This document shows, one piece after another, positions 42,653-51,185 of a stretch of DNA of 64,000 nucleotides. Source of the DNA: Calditrichaceae bacterium (GTDB lineage: Bacteria; Calditrichota; Calditrichia; RBG-13-44-9; J075); the NCBI GenBank assembly GCA_013360445.1, contig JABWBP010000070.1, positions 1 to 64,000 of the forward strand, written 5' to 3'. The translations under genes were made by a program, and so were the position numbers. Positions within the stretch are counted from its first letter, which is position 1; every line of letters begins with the position of its first letter. The notes below the pieces were generated by a model. The model worked only from the letters and a program-made list of their open reading frames with translations, was not told where the DNA came from and searched no databases.

Positions 42653-43303
42653 ATGACGATTGAAACCGAAAAAGAATTGATCCGACAAATTCGCGCGGGC
42701 GACCGGAAAGCCATCGAAAGTTTCTTCGCCGGTTATTATGAGAAAGTTTTTCTCATCGTCCGGGGGAAGCTTGGCGTAAAAGGAGGGGACGCCGGGGATT
42801 GCCGGGATGTAAGCGGCCAAATTCTGTGGGAGACGATCGCCGGGATTCAAACCGGCAAATATGATGAGGAAAAAGGGCGCATTGAGCAATATCTTTATGG
42901 CATCATCAATAATACGTTGAAGAACTATTTCAAATTGATCAAAAAGAATCCCCTGATCAACTTTAGCGATCTGGCAGCCGCCGGCAGCCGTGATAACCCG
43001 GAACAAAGGCTGGAACAAGACCTGAGCCTTTTACTGCACCGGCAAAATTTAGCGGAAGAGGGGGAGAAGGAAATGCGCCGGATTCTGGAAGAAGCGATCC
43101 GGAACCTGGAGGAGAAATATAAGAAACTCATTTTTTTGAAATACTACCGGCAACTCTCTTACCAGGAGATCAGCCGGCAGGAAAACATCCCGCTGGCGAA
43201 GGTAAAGAGCCGCTTATTTGAGGCCCGCCAAAAATTAGAAAAATTTATCCGGAAGAAGTTGAACGATCCTGCCAACTTTTCAACGAAAGAGGATAATATA
43301 TAA
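42653..43303 (+). CDS. ECF-type RNA polymerase sigma factor
   Basis: 216 aa. Region 2 is at about 10-85 (I-R-A-G-D-R-K-A-I-E-S-F-F, then Y-L-Y-G-I-I-N-N) and region 4 at about 150-205, with the helix-turn-helix L-S-Y-Q-E-I-S-R-Q-E-N-I-P-L-A-K-V-K-S-R-L. Directs transcription of a small regulon. The next gene, 28 bases downstream, encodes its probable membrane anti-sigma factor; the TPR-CHAT gene converges on the pair. Confidence 0.92.
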   Translation: MTIETEKELIRQIRAGDRKAIESFFAGYYEKVFLIVRGKLGVKGGDAGDCRDVSGQILWETIAGIQTGKYDEEKGRIEQYLYGIINNTLKNYFKLIKKNPLINFSDLAAAGSRDNPEQRLEQDLSLLLHRQNLAEEGEKEMRRILEEAIRNLEEKYKKLIFLKYYRQLSYQEISRQENIPLAKVKSRLFEARQKLEKFIRKKLNDPANFSTKEDNI

Positions 43304-43331
43304 TTGGAACGACTTATAAAAGGCTGTGAAA

Positions 43332-44027
43332 ATGAACTGCGAGTTTGCCAGGCAACATTCTGACGGAGTTGATGATTTGATCGATAGATACCTTTCCGGC
43401 CGGCTTACCGAAAAAGAGGCGGAGGCGTTCGAATTGCACTATCTGGGTTGTGATGAGTGCTTCCGGGAGCTGCAAATCAGGAAACAACTGCTTGCCGTTA
43501 TCAAAGAAAAGGGGAAAACCCTGTTCGCCGAATTCATCGAAGAGGGGAAGAAGGGGAGCCAAAGCGGGATTCGCCCCCGGCGCTTTCCCGAAACAGTTCG
43601 GGATATTTGGGCAAGAAGGAATTTTCGGATTTATATCAGCGGCATGGCGGCAGTTTTTTTGATACTGGTGCTTTACTTCGCTGTAGATTGGGGCAACCCG
43701 CCGCTATCGGAGAGCTTCCGTGAATCTCCCTACCTGGAAGAGAGAATAAAAACGCAAGATGATACGCGTTCCGAAAAGGGCTTTCAACTGCTCGCACCGG
43801 CCAACAAGGCCCGCTTTTCCCCGCAAACGCCGATTTTATTCCGCTGGTCGAACCCCGGCAACGAAACCCTGGGCTTAAAAATACTGAACAATCAAGGCGA
43901 CAGGCTGTTCAGCTTCGAGGTGAATGATAGCCAATTCCTTTTCCGGGAAGCATTACCCCCGGGCTTGTATTACTGGAAGGTCGAATCGGGCGATGAGGCT
44001 CGCATCGGGAAGTTCTTTGTTCGCTAA
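43332..44027 (+). CDS. Membrane anti-sigma factor with zinc-finger motif
   Basis: 231 aa. The N-terminal zinc-binding anti-sigma motif is H-Y-L-G-C-D-E-C (H-x3-C-x2-C), followed by one transmembrane helix at about 97-115 (I-S-G-M-A-A-V-F-L-I-L-V-L-Y). The C-terminal half is a periplasmic Ig-like domain (L-L-A-P-A-N-K-A-R-F, L-P-P-G-L-Y-Y-W-K-V) that may sense a signal. GTG at 43326 is possible, but AAAAGG fits the ATG at 43332 better. Confidence 0.85.
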   Translation: MNCEFARQHSDGVDDLIDRYLSGRLTEKEAEAFELHYLGCDECFRELQIRKQLLAVIKEKGKTLFAEFIEEGKKGSQSGIRPRRFPETVRDIWARRNFRIYISGMAAVFLILVLYFAVDWGNPPLSESFRESPYLEERIKTQDDTRSEKGFQLLAPANKARFSPQTPILFRWSNPGNETLGLKILNNQGDRLFSFEVNDSQFLFREALPPGLYYWKVESGDEARIGKFFVR

Positions 44028-44112
44028 CCCGTAAATATCCAGGTGCTATTTTTTTGACGGGATGAACAGGATTCACCGGATTATCTTAAATATTCTCGAT
44101 TCAGAAAAAAAG

Positions 44113-47100
44113 TTAATTCCCCACCAATACAAAACTGCTCCAGGAGGCGGGAAAGGCGGTTGTTTCTTGCGCTATCAAGCTCAATTTGGCGGCTCTTAGC
44201 GCTGCGGAATACCCTTGCGAAGGTTCCAAACCTTCGCAAGGGTATTTTTCGCAAAGGTTGAGAATATGGCGGTATAATTCCGCCATCAGTTGGCGGGTTT
44301 CTTTATCGCTCACTTTCCAGAGGGAGTGAATCACGTTTTTAGCGCCGGAATATAAAAATCCCCGGGTAAGCGCCATCAATCCCTCGCCTTTCACAAACTT
44401 GCCGATGCCGCTTTCGCAACTGCCCAGCGCCACCAGGTCGGCGTTCAAATTCAGATTATAGGTTTCCGCGGAATATAAAATACCGTCTTCCGCAGCCGGG
44501 GAATTTCCCGCCCCGGAAAAGATCAGGCCGGAGAGCGCCGGGTTCTCTTCATTCAATAACCCGTGGGTGGCCACGTGGATATAGCGGTACCTGCCGGCGT
44601 TGGCCTTGAAATTCTCCTCCGAAGCCCGGCTATGAAAATAACCGTCCGCCTCGGCATTGCGGCTCCGGAACATCCCGGCAATATCTTTCACCTCCTCCTC
44701 CGAATATTTCAACTCCTTGAGATGCCGGCCCTCCACGCCGACGGAGCGGCCATCGAGCAGGGATTCGATGTAACCGGAAACATCCGCCAGCCAGGAACTA
44801 ATCCCCCGGGTTTTATCGGTGAAAACCGGCGCAAAACCGATAAAACCGGAAACCGGCTGCCGGAAGGCTGCGGCGGAGCGCTGCTGCTGCAAAAACAAAG
44901 TGGCCGAGTAGTGGTAGGAGATCTCATACCTGCGAACCAGGTAATCCAGCGCGGTAAAATCAACCGTTCCGCTGCGGCTGCTGTCTCCGGCAAGCAGGGC
45001 CTCGAACGGCACGTAATACAAAATATCGCCGGGAATGATGATCAGGCGTTTTTTGTCCGCAAGATAGTTCTCCACCGGCCGGAGCAGCTTTTGGTACAAA
45101 TCCGCCGCGGTTTGCAGGTAGTCCTCTTTATCCACGATTTTGAGGGATTTGAAAAACGTCTCCACCGTTGCGCCAAAGCTCGAGTCGATGGGCGCGGCGG
45201 ATACGTTGAAAGCGTCGCCGGTGATTGCGGCAATGTAGATAGCGCCGTCGCCGATGAAATAGGACAGCATGGCGCTGCGCTGCCCCAAAACGCTTTGCAG
45301 TTCCGCTATGGAAGCGATGCGGGTGCGGTATTTCAGGTTATAATATTGGGGAAATTCGCTTTCGAACCGGGCGGTTAATTGTTCATACTCCCGGTTCAGG
45401 GCAAAAAGGCGCTGCTGCAAATCCGAAAGTTTTCCGGCATCCTCCCCCGCCTCCTCTTTCTCGCTCTCTTTTTCGATTTGGGTGCGGTAATAGGCCAGGT
45501 TAATGCGCAATTCCCGCTCCCTTTCCAACAGGCTGTCCGGGATGCCGGCAAACTGCCGGGCTTGCGATTCTTGCAGCGCTTCCTGCAAAACCGCCGCCTT
45601 GCCCTGCTCCATCAATTGAAAAATTTCTTCTGAATACCGGCGCTCCCCGCTGATATGGTAGAGCCTCGAGGCCGTTTGAATACCCTTCCGGTAAATATCC
45701 GCCGTTTCCCGGCTCAGCAACAATTTCGATCCTTCACTCTGGTAGGCGCGGCGAATCTCCTCGGTTAGCCGGGAGGCCAGCTTCCAGGTAGATAAAGAAA
45801 GTTGAGCAAGCCCCGTTTCCCCCCGGTCCGCCGCTGAAGCGGGGCCGCCGGATGGCTGCCGGGACAGCTCCGCAAGCGCCTCCGCCTTCAAAATTAGGGA
45901 GGAGAGCAGGTAGCGCGGATGGGTGCAATTTTCCAACCGAGGATTTACCCGGATATCCTCATCCCGGAATCCCGGCGCCAGGACGTGAAATGCTTTTTGG
46001 TAATACGCCAGCGCCTGCCGGATCTCGCCCCGCCGCTGGTAAACTTTCCCGATTTGCTGATGGGTCAGGGCAACCTCGGGATGGCGCTCGCCGAGAGTGC
46101 GGTGTTGCAGCGCCAGGGATTTATGATAATACTCAAGCGCCGAATCAAAGCTGCCTTCCGCAAAATACACATTTCCGATCTGAAAATAGCTTTCTGCAAT
46201 CCAATAATGCTCTTCCCCCACGGCCTTCCGTTCAATGGACAACGCTTTGTGGTGGTATTCCAACGCCCCGCGATAATCATCTTGCGCGGCGTACGCCCGG
46301 GCAAGGTTAAAATAGCTCTCCGCCACATCGGTATGCTCCTCCCCTAATGTTCGCAGCCGGAGCGCCAGCGCCTTGCGATGATATTCCAGCGCTTTTCCGG
46401 TATCCCCCTTATCGTGGTACACATTTGCGATGTTATTGTAACTGGCAGCGATAGAAGGATGCTCCTCTCCCAGGGTTTGCAATTCTATGGACAATGATTT
46501 CAGAAAGTATTCCAGCGCCCGCTCATAATCGCCCTGGTCATAACAGGCCACCCCGATATTGAAATAGAACGCCGCGACCGCGGGGTCTTCGCTGCCGGAA
46601 ATTTTGATTCCGATCTCCAGGGCTTTGTGGTAGTATTCCAGCGCCCGCTCATAATCGCCTTTTGCGCGATATACATTCCCGATGCTGTTATAGCTGACCG
46701 CCACGGCGCGGTGCTCCTCGCCCGATACCCGGCGTTTGATCTGCAAGGATTTGTGATAGTAGTCCAGCGCTTTAGCAAACTCCCCCTCAACGCTGTAAAC
46801 CACCCCGATTCCCTGGTAACAGGCGGCCACGGTTAGATTTTGGGAACCCAGCTTATCCAATCCCACGGTTAGCGCCCGGTTGAGGTAGGCCAGGGACTGG
46901 CCGTAAAGCCCCTGCCGCCGGGAATTAACTCCTAATCCGTTATAACATTGGATATACTTCTCCCATTGCGTGGAATCGTTTCCCCGGAGCGCCGCCGCTT
47001 CATAAATTTTAGCGGCTTTGCCATAATAGACGTTGGAACTGTCGTAGTGAGCCTCGCGGGAAAAAGCCTCTGCTCCGGCAAAATATTCCCCGGCCAGAAC

Positions 47101-47286
47101 GGTGTCCGGCGCGCTTTGGGGAAATATCCTCTCCCCGGTTAACGCCAGCGAAATGCCGAGCAGGAGGATAAAAAACCGCGCCGGATGCGGGGTGCGTTGG
47201 GGGAGGATACGCGATGCTCGATCCTCGCTCCCGGAACGCAGGAAAAAACGAATGCCGGTTTCAACGCTTCTGGCTCGGTGTCTCAT
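44113..47286 (-). CDS. TPR-CHAT caspase-like protease protein
   Basis: 1057 aa, starting near 47286 (weak AGAGGG upstream; the frame opens at 47376). A hydrophobic N-terminal segment (F-F-I-L-L-L-G-I-S-L-A-L) suggests export or membrane anchoring. About ten kinesin-light-chain-type TPRs occupy roughly 100-450 (G-E-E-H-P-S-I-A-A-S-Y-N-N-I-A). A helical linker leads to a C-terminal CHAT domain with catalytic His in H-V-A-T-H-G-L-L and Cys in A-L-G-S-C-E-S-G. Near the C-terminus C-E-K-Y-P-C-E-G-L-E-P-S-Q-G is encoded by an inserted palindrome. Such proteins act as regulated proteases elsewhere; its target is unknown. Confidence 0.9.
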   Translation of the reverse strand: MRHRARSVETGIRFFLRSGSEDRASRILPQRTPHPARFFILLLGISLALTGERIFPQSAPDTVLAGEYFAGAEAFSREAHYDSSNVYYGKAAKIYEAAALRGNDSTQWEKYIQCYNGLGVNSRRQGLYGQSLAYLNRALTVGLDKLGSQNLTVAACYQGIGVVYSVEGEFAKALDYYHKSLQIKRRVSGEEHRAVAVSYNSIGNVYRAKGDYERALEYYHKALEIGIKISGSEDPAVAAFYFNIGVACYDQGDYERALEYFLKSLSIELQTLGEEHPSIAASYNNIANVYHDKGDTGKALEYHRKALALRLRTLGEEHTDVAESYFNLARAYAAQDDYRGALEYHHKALSIERKAVGEEHYWIAESYFQIGNVYFAEGSFDSALEYYHKSLALQHRTLGERHPEVALTHQQIGKVYQRRGEIRQALAYYQKAFHVLAPGFRDEDIRVNPRLENCTHPRYLLSSLILKAEALAELSRQPSGGPASAADRGETGLAQLSLSTWKLASRLTEEIRRAYQSEGSKLLLSRETADIYRKGIQTASRLYHISGERRYSEEIFQLMEQGKAAVLQEALQESQARQFAGIPDSLLERERELRINLAYYRTQIEKESEKEEAGEDAGKLSDLQQRLFALNREYEQLTARFESEFPQYYNLKYRTRIASIAELQSVLGQRSAMLSYFIGDGAIYIAAITGDAFNVSAAPIDSSFGATVETFFKSLKIVDKEDYLQTAADLYQKLLRPVENYLADKKRLIIIPGDILYYVPFEALLAGDSSRSGTVDFTALDYLVRRYEISYHYSATLFLQQQRSAAAFRQPVSGFIGFAPVFTDKTRGISSWLADVSGYIESLLDGRSVGVEGRHLKELKYSEEEVKDIAGMFRSRNAEADGYFHSRASEENFKANAGRYRYIHVATHGLLNEENPALSGLIFSGAGNSPAAEDGILYSAETYNLNLNADLVALGSCESGIGKFVKGEGLMALTRGFLYSGAKNVIHSLWKVSDKETRQLMAELYRHILNLCEKYPCEGLEPSQGYSAALRAAKLSLIAQETTAFPASWSSFVLVGN
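44212..44245. repeat. Palindrome inserted in frame in the CHAT gene
   Basis: ACCCTTGCGAAGGTT and AACCTTCGCAAGGGT are perfect reverse complements separated by about three bases. The repeat keeps the reading frame open and adds about 11 residues near the end of the CHAT domain, where homologues normally run from the helix straight into A-L-R-A-A-K. Confidence 0.75.
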
Positions 47287-47802
47287 GTTTCTAACCCTCT
47301 GAATATGCAGGAAACTTTTCGCCGGGGAAATTAACTTATCGGAAAATATACCCCAAAAAATAAACCTTTTTTCCAACTTTTCAAGAAAATGTGCTAATAG
47401 ATAGATAGGTAGTTAGGGAAGTGGTGATGGTGTTTTTCGTCACAGTTCCTGCTGTTGGCCCTGAAAGCTACCTCCCTTTCCCTTGGTGGGAGGGGGAATA
47501 TTACTTCATCCCGTCCCGAGCCACCGGGACGGGATGAAGCTAATTCGCAATTATACCTTCCCCGACCATAAATTGCATAGTTCGCCGGTTTTGAAGCGGT
47601 TTGCTCAAAAATCAGCCGCGAATCAACACGAACGAACCCGAATAGAAACAGCCACTTTCTGAAAAACCGATTCGTGAAAATTCGTGAGCATTCGGGGCTT
47701 TTTTCTTGTTTCGCAACAACTCTATTGGCTTTTTCCCTGTAAAAAAGTATATTCCCTTTGTAACCTGGTTCCATAAACCAAACAGGGAGTTAATAGTTAC
47801 CG
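47287..47802. repeat. Gene-free region with two inverted repeats
   Basis: CTTCATCCCGTCCCG / CGGGACGGGATGAAG (47504-47539) is a perfect 15-bp stem without a T tract. At about 47616-47696, GCGAATCAACACGAACGAAC and ATTCGTGAAAATTCGTGAGC are imperfect reverse complements, another element of the same general type as the mobile families. No gene was seen. Confidence 0.6.
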
Positions 47803-49107
47803 TTGGAGTACGAAATATTCTTTTATGCGATTATTTTTTTGATTCTCCTGGGCTTTTCGGCGTTTTTCTCAGGATCGGAGACCGCTTTTTTTTCCCTGTC
47901 CCCTTCCATTCTCCATAACTTTGAAGTATCCGGCAGACAAAGCGAGCGGCGGGTCGCCGCTTTGATGAAAACTCCCCGCCAATTGCTCATCACCATCGTT
48001 ATCGGAAATACCGTTGTCAATATCACCACCGCTTCGCTCGCGGCCATTTTGACCAACCGCGCCAGCGACGCATTGGGATTCGATCCCCGGGTGGGCATCT
48101 TCATCAACGTGGTGGTGGTGACGTTTGTGCTGCTGATTACCAGCGAGATCATCCCCAAAGTGGTGGCGGTGCGCAACCCGGAATCGTTTGCCCGCTCCAG
48201 CGGCGGATTATTAAAACTGCTGTTTTACCTGTTTTATCCCGTCGCCCAGGTGTTGACAAAATTCACCCGGCTGATCCAGGATTCGGCCGGATTCTCCACG
48301 GACATGGCCAACCTTTCCCAGGAGGAATTCAAAACCCTGGTGGAAGTGGGAGAAGAGCACGGTACCCTGGAAAAAGACGAGCGGGAAATGATCCACAGCA
48401 TCTTCGAGTTCGGGGAAACCACGGTCAAGGAGATCATGGTTCCCAGGACCGATATGGTGTGTCTGGAGGCAGATTCCACCCTCTCCCAGGTGCTGGAGGT
48501 GGTCAAAAGCAAGGCGCTCTCCCGCATCCCGGTGTACGAAAAACGGATTGACAATATCATCGGCATTCTCTACGTGAAGGACCTGCTCACCCTGTTAGGC
48601 CGGCGCCGCCGGGAGCGGATCGATCTGAAAAGACTGCTGCGCCCGGCTGCTTTTGTGCCGGAACAGAAGATGATCGACGATTTGCTGCGCTTTTTTCAGA
48701 AAGAACGCACCCACATGGCCATGGTAGTGGACGAATACGGCGGCATCGTGGGGCTGGTAACATTGGAAGACGTGATCGAAGAGATTGTCGGCGATATTAA
48801 GGATGAACACGACCGGGAGCCGCCCCTGTACCAAAAAATCGATCCGGATACCTACATTGTCGATGGGCGCATGTCCCTGGAAGAGATTAATGAGGAGCTG
48901 AAACTCGACCTTCCGACCGAAGAAGGCGTGGAGACCATTAGCGGATTGATTTTGAGCCTGTTGGGCGCACTGCCCAAAGAAAAAGAGACCGCTCACCACG
49001 GGCGCTACCATTTTGTGGTAGAAAAAGTAGCTAAAAACCGCATTCTCAAAGTTCGGATCGAAAAAAGCAAACCGGATGTCAACGTGCGAGACCCGGTCCC
49101 CGAGTAA
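47803..49107 (+). CDS. HlyC/CorC (CNNM-type) transporter
   Basis: 434 aa with a TTG start (AGGGAG upstream). DUF21 membrane domain with three to four helices at about 1-180 ([13 protein letters not shown] motif), a CBS pair at about 205-330 (I-M-V-P-R-T-D-M and [15 protein letters not shown]), and a C-terminal CorC/HlyC domain at about 345-425. Such proteins handle Mg2+/Co2+ transport or resistance at the inner membrane. Confidence 0.92.
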   Translation: MEYEIFFYAIIFLILLGFSAFFSGSETAFFSLSPSILHNFEVSGRQSERRVAALMKTPRQLLITIVIGNTVVNITTASLAAILTNRASDALGFDPRVGIFINVVVVTFVLLITSEIIPKVVAVRNPESFARSSGGLLKLLFYLFYPVAQVLTKFTRLIQDSAGFSTDMANLSQEEFKTLVEVGEEHGTLEKDEREMIHSIFEFGETTVKEIMVPRTDMVCLEADSTLSQVLEVVKSKALSRIPVYEKRIDNIIGILYVKDLLTLLGRRRRERIDLKRLLRPAAFVPEQKMIDDLLRFFQKERTHMAMVVDEYGGIVGLVTLEDVIEEIVGDIKDEHDREPPLYQKIDPDTYIVDGRMSLEEINEELKLDLPTEEGVETISGLILSLLGALPKEKETAHHGRYHFVVEKVAKNRILKVRIEKSKPDVNVRDPVPE

Positions 49108-49178
49108 GGACAAGAACCAGACCCCAAGAGCTAAAAATAAATCTTCAATCTTCAATTTTCAATATTATTGCCGCTTAT

Positions 49179-50582
49179 ATGCCCGTTGATGATCTAAACA
49201 ATCCCTACCGCGCGATTCCCTCCGTGCAGGAGCTTCTTCAGCGCCCGGAGTTCGGGGAATTCCCGATCCATTCCCGCTATCTGAAGCAGATCATCCAGGA
49301 TGAAATTCAGGCGCTCCGTGAATCAATTCCCCAGCGAAAGCGGCTCCGCCCGGAAAATATTCCCCCGATCCTGGTAGAGAATATTCGCGCCCGCCTGAAC
49401 CGGTTGTTCCAACCCGGGCTGAAGCGGGTCATCAACGCCAGCGGGATCATTTTGCACACCAACCTGGGACGGGCTCCCCTGGCCCCCGCGGCGCGGGAGC
49501 ACCTGCTCCGGGCAGTAGAAAATTACTGCAACCTGGAAATCGACCTGGATTCCGGCCGGCGCGGGGAGCGCATGGCGCACGTGGAAGAGCTGCTCTGCCT
49601 GGTCGCCGGGGCGGAGGCTGCCCTGGTGGTGAATAACTGCGCTGCGGCGGTGCTGTTAGCGCTCAACTCCCTCTGCAATCGCCGGGAAGCGCCGGTCTCG
49701 CGGGGGGAACTGGTAGAAATCGGCGGCTCTTTTCGCATGCCCGAAGTGATGAAAATTAGCGGCGCAAAGATGGTGGAAGTGGGAACCACCAACAAAACCC
49801 ACCTGAACGATTACCGGCAGGCGATCACCCCCCGCACCGGGGCGCTGTTAAAAGTGCATACCAGCAACTATCGCATTCTCGGATTCAGCGAGGTTGCGGA
49901 GACGCCGGAATTGGCGGCCCTGGCGCGGGAGCACGGTTTGCCGCTGATCTACGACATGGGCAGCGGGATCATCGAAGATCTGCGGCAGTGGGGCTACCCT
50001 TATGAGCCGGTGGTGCGGGAAATCATGGAACTGGGGGTGGACGTGGCCACCTTCAGCGGCGACAAAGTGCTGGGCGGGCCGCAAGCGGGGATCATCATCG
50101 GCAAGAAAAAATGGCTGGATAAAATCAAGAAGAACCACCTTACCCGGGCGCTGCGCTGCGACAAGCTGATCTTTGCCGCGCTGGAGGCCACCCTGCGCCT
50201 GTATTTGCAGCCGGAAACCCTGCCCCAAAACCTTCCGGCAGCAGCCCTGTTGACGCTTTCCCGGGAAGAGCTTCTCCGGCGGGGCGAAACGCTCCGGGCG
50301 CAGGTGAAGAATCCCGCGTTGCGCCTCGAGGTAGTGGAGACCGATTCCCAGATGGGCAGCGGGGCCCTGCCGCTGGAGAAAATTCCCTCCGCGGCCCTGA
50401 AAATCGTCTCCCCAACCATCTCCCCCGCCAAATTAGCCGCGGCGCTGCGCCGCCACGATCCGCCGGTTATCGGCTACATCGAGGAAGAGGCGCTGTTTCT
50501 GAACTTGCGCACGGTGAGGAATGAGGAGATGGAGATACTCGTTCAGGCGTTGAACCGGCTTGTCCATAGCGGGCTTATTTGA
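49179..50582 (+). CDS. selA: L-seryl-tRNA(Sec) selenium transferase
   Basis: 467 aa. PLP enzyme converting seryl-tRNA(Sec) to selenocysteyl-tRNA(Sec). The N-terminal tRNA-binding helices start P-Y-R-A-I-P-S-V-Q-E-L-L; the core has N-A-S-G-I-I-L-H-T-N-L-G-R-A and the PLP lysine Lys296 in F-S-G-D-K-V-L-G-G-P-Q-A-G, matching Lys295 of the E. coli enzyme. It implies a selenocysteine pathway, yet selB, selD and tRNA(Sec) were not recognised here. queF follows 30 bases downstream. Confidence 0.96.
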   Translation: MPVDDLNNPYRAIPSVQELLQRPEFGEFPIHSRYLKQIIQDEIQALRESIPQRKRLRPENIPPILVENIRARLNRLFQPGLKRVINASGIILHTNLGRAPLAPAAREHLLRAVENYCNLEIDLDSGRRGERMAHVEELLCLVAGAEAALVVNNCAAAVLLALNSLCNRREAPVSRGELVEIGGSFRMPEVMKISGAKMVEVGTTNKTHLNDYRQAITPRTGALLKVHTSNYRILGFSEVAETPELAALAREHGLPLIYDMGSGIIEDLRQWGYPYEPVVREIMELGVDVATFSGDKVLGGPQAGIIIGKKKWLDKIKKNHLTRALRCDKLIFAALEATLRLYLQPETLPQNLPAAALLTLSREELLRRGETLRAQVKNPALRLEVVETDSQMGSGALPLEKIPSAALKIVSPTISPAKLAAALRRHDPPVIGYIEEEALFLNLRTVRNEEMEILVQALNRLVHSGLI

Positions 50583-50612
50583 TGTTATACCCTAATTGAG
50601 GAAACCCCTTCC

Positions 50613-51017
50613 ATGCCCATCGCCGAAGGAAAAACTTTTGAATTTTTAGATGAATCGCACCTGCGCCCGGATTTTTTGGAGACTTTCGATTTCGACAGCC
50701 CGGGGCAATTGATCATTACCGAGACCCGGGAATTCAGCGCGGTGTGCCCGTTCAGCGGCCTGCCCGATTACGCTTACCTCAAAATCGAATATTATCCCGA
50801 GGGCGGCAAGTGCGTGGAGTTGAAATCCCTGAAATACTACATCATCAGCTTCCGGAACGTGGGAATTTACCAGGAAGCCGCCACGAAGCGGATTTACCGG
50901 GACCTGAAAAAGCTGCTCCAAACCCCGCGGCTGCGGGTGACCACGGTGTACAACACCCGGGGCGGCTTCGATACCACCTGCATCGAAGGCAGCCTGGAGG
51001 ATATAATTGTCAATTGA
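50613..51017 (+). CDS. queF: NADPH-dependent preQ0 reductase (7-cyano-7-deazaguanine reductase)
   Basis: 134 aa, the short unimodular QueF. It reduces preQ0 to preQ1 for queuosine biosynthesis. Catalytic Cys45 in A-V-C-P-F-S-G and Asp52 (L-P-D-Y) have the right spacing; the QueF motif E-L-K-S-L-K-Y-Y then S-F-R-N is present. No preQ1 riboswitch was seen upstream, where the gap to selA is only 30 bases, so it is probably co-transcribed with selA. Confidence 0.95.
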   Translation: MPIAEGKTFEFLDESHLRPDFLETFDFDSPGQLIITETREFSAVCPFSGLPDYAYLKIEYYPEGGKCVELKSLKYYIISFRNVGIYQEAATKRIYRDLKKLLQTPRLRVTTVYNTRGGFDTTCIEGSLEDIIVN

Positions 51018-51061
51018 CAATTGGCAATTGGCAATTACAGGAACAAAGGGCAGGAATAACC

Positions 51062-51157
51062 GGAGTGCAAAACTTTAGTTTTGCACTGGCGGTTCTCTGC
51101 AAATCCTCAAAGGAGAATTTTTTGAGCTAAGCACTGCAAAACTGAAGTTTTGCACTC
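51062..51157. repeat. TGCAAAACT inverted-repeat element
   Basis: GGAGTGCAAAACTTTAGTTT and its near-perfect complement ending TGCAAAACTGAAG...CACTCC flank a 40-bp centre. Each arm is itself a smaller palindrome (GTGCAAAACT-TT-AGTTTTGCAC). It lies between queF and the pyruvate kinase gene. No target duplication was found. Confidence 0.75.
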
Positions 51158-51185
51158 CGACGCAGCATAAAACGAAAGCGCAAAT

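Noticed and set aside
46000-47000. Periodic DNA repeats inside the TPR-CHAT gene
   Set aside because: They follow the 42-aa TPR period and reflect protein repeats, not a separate DNA element.
49179-50582. Selenoprotein genes with in-frame TGA expected near selA
   Set aside because: I saw no interrupted family frame with an in-frame TGA and downstream hairpin in this window.
50583-50612. Possible preQ1 riboswitch before queF
   Set aside because: The gap to selA is only 30 bases, too short for a known preQ1 aptamer plus expression platform.
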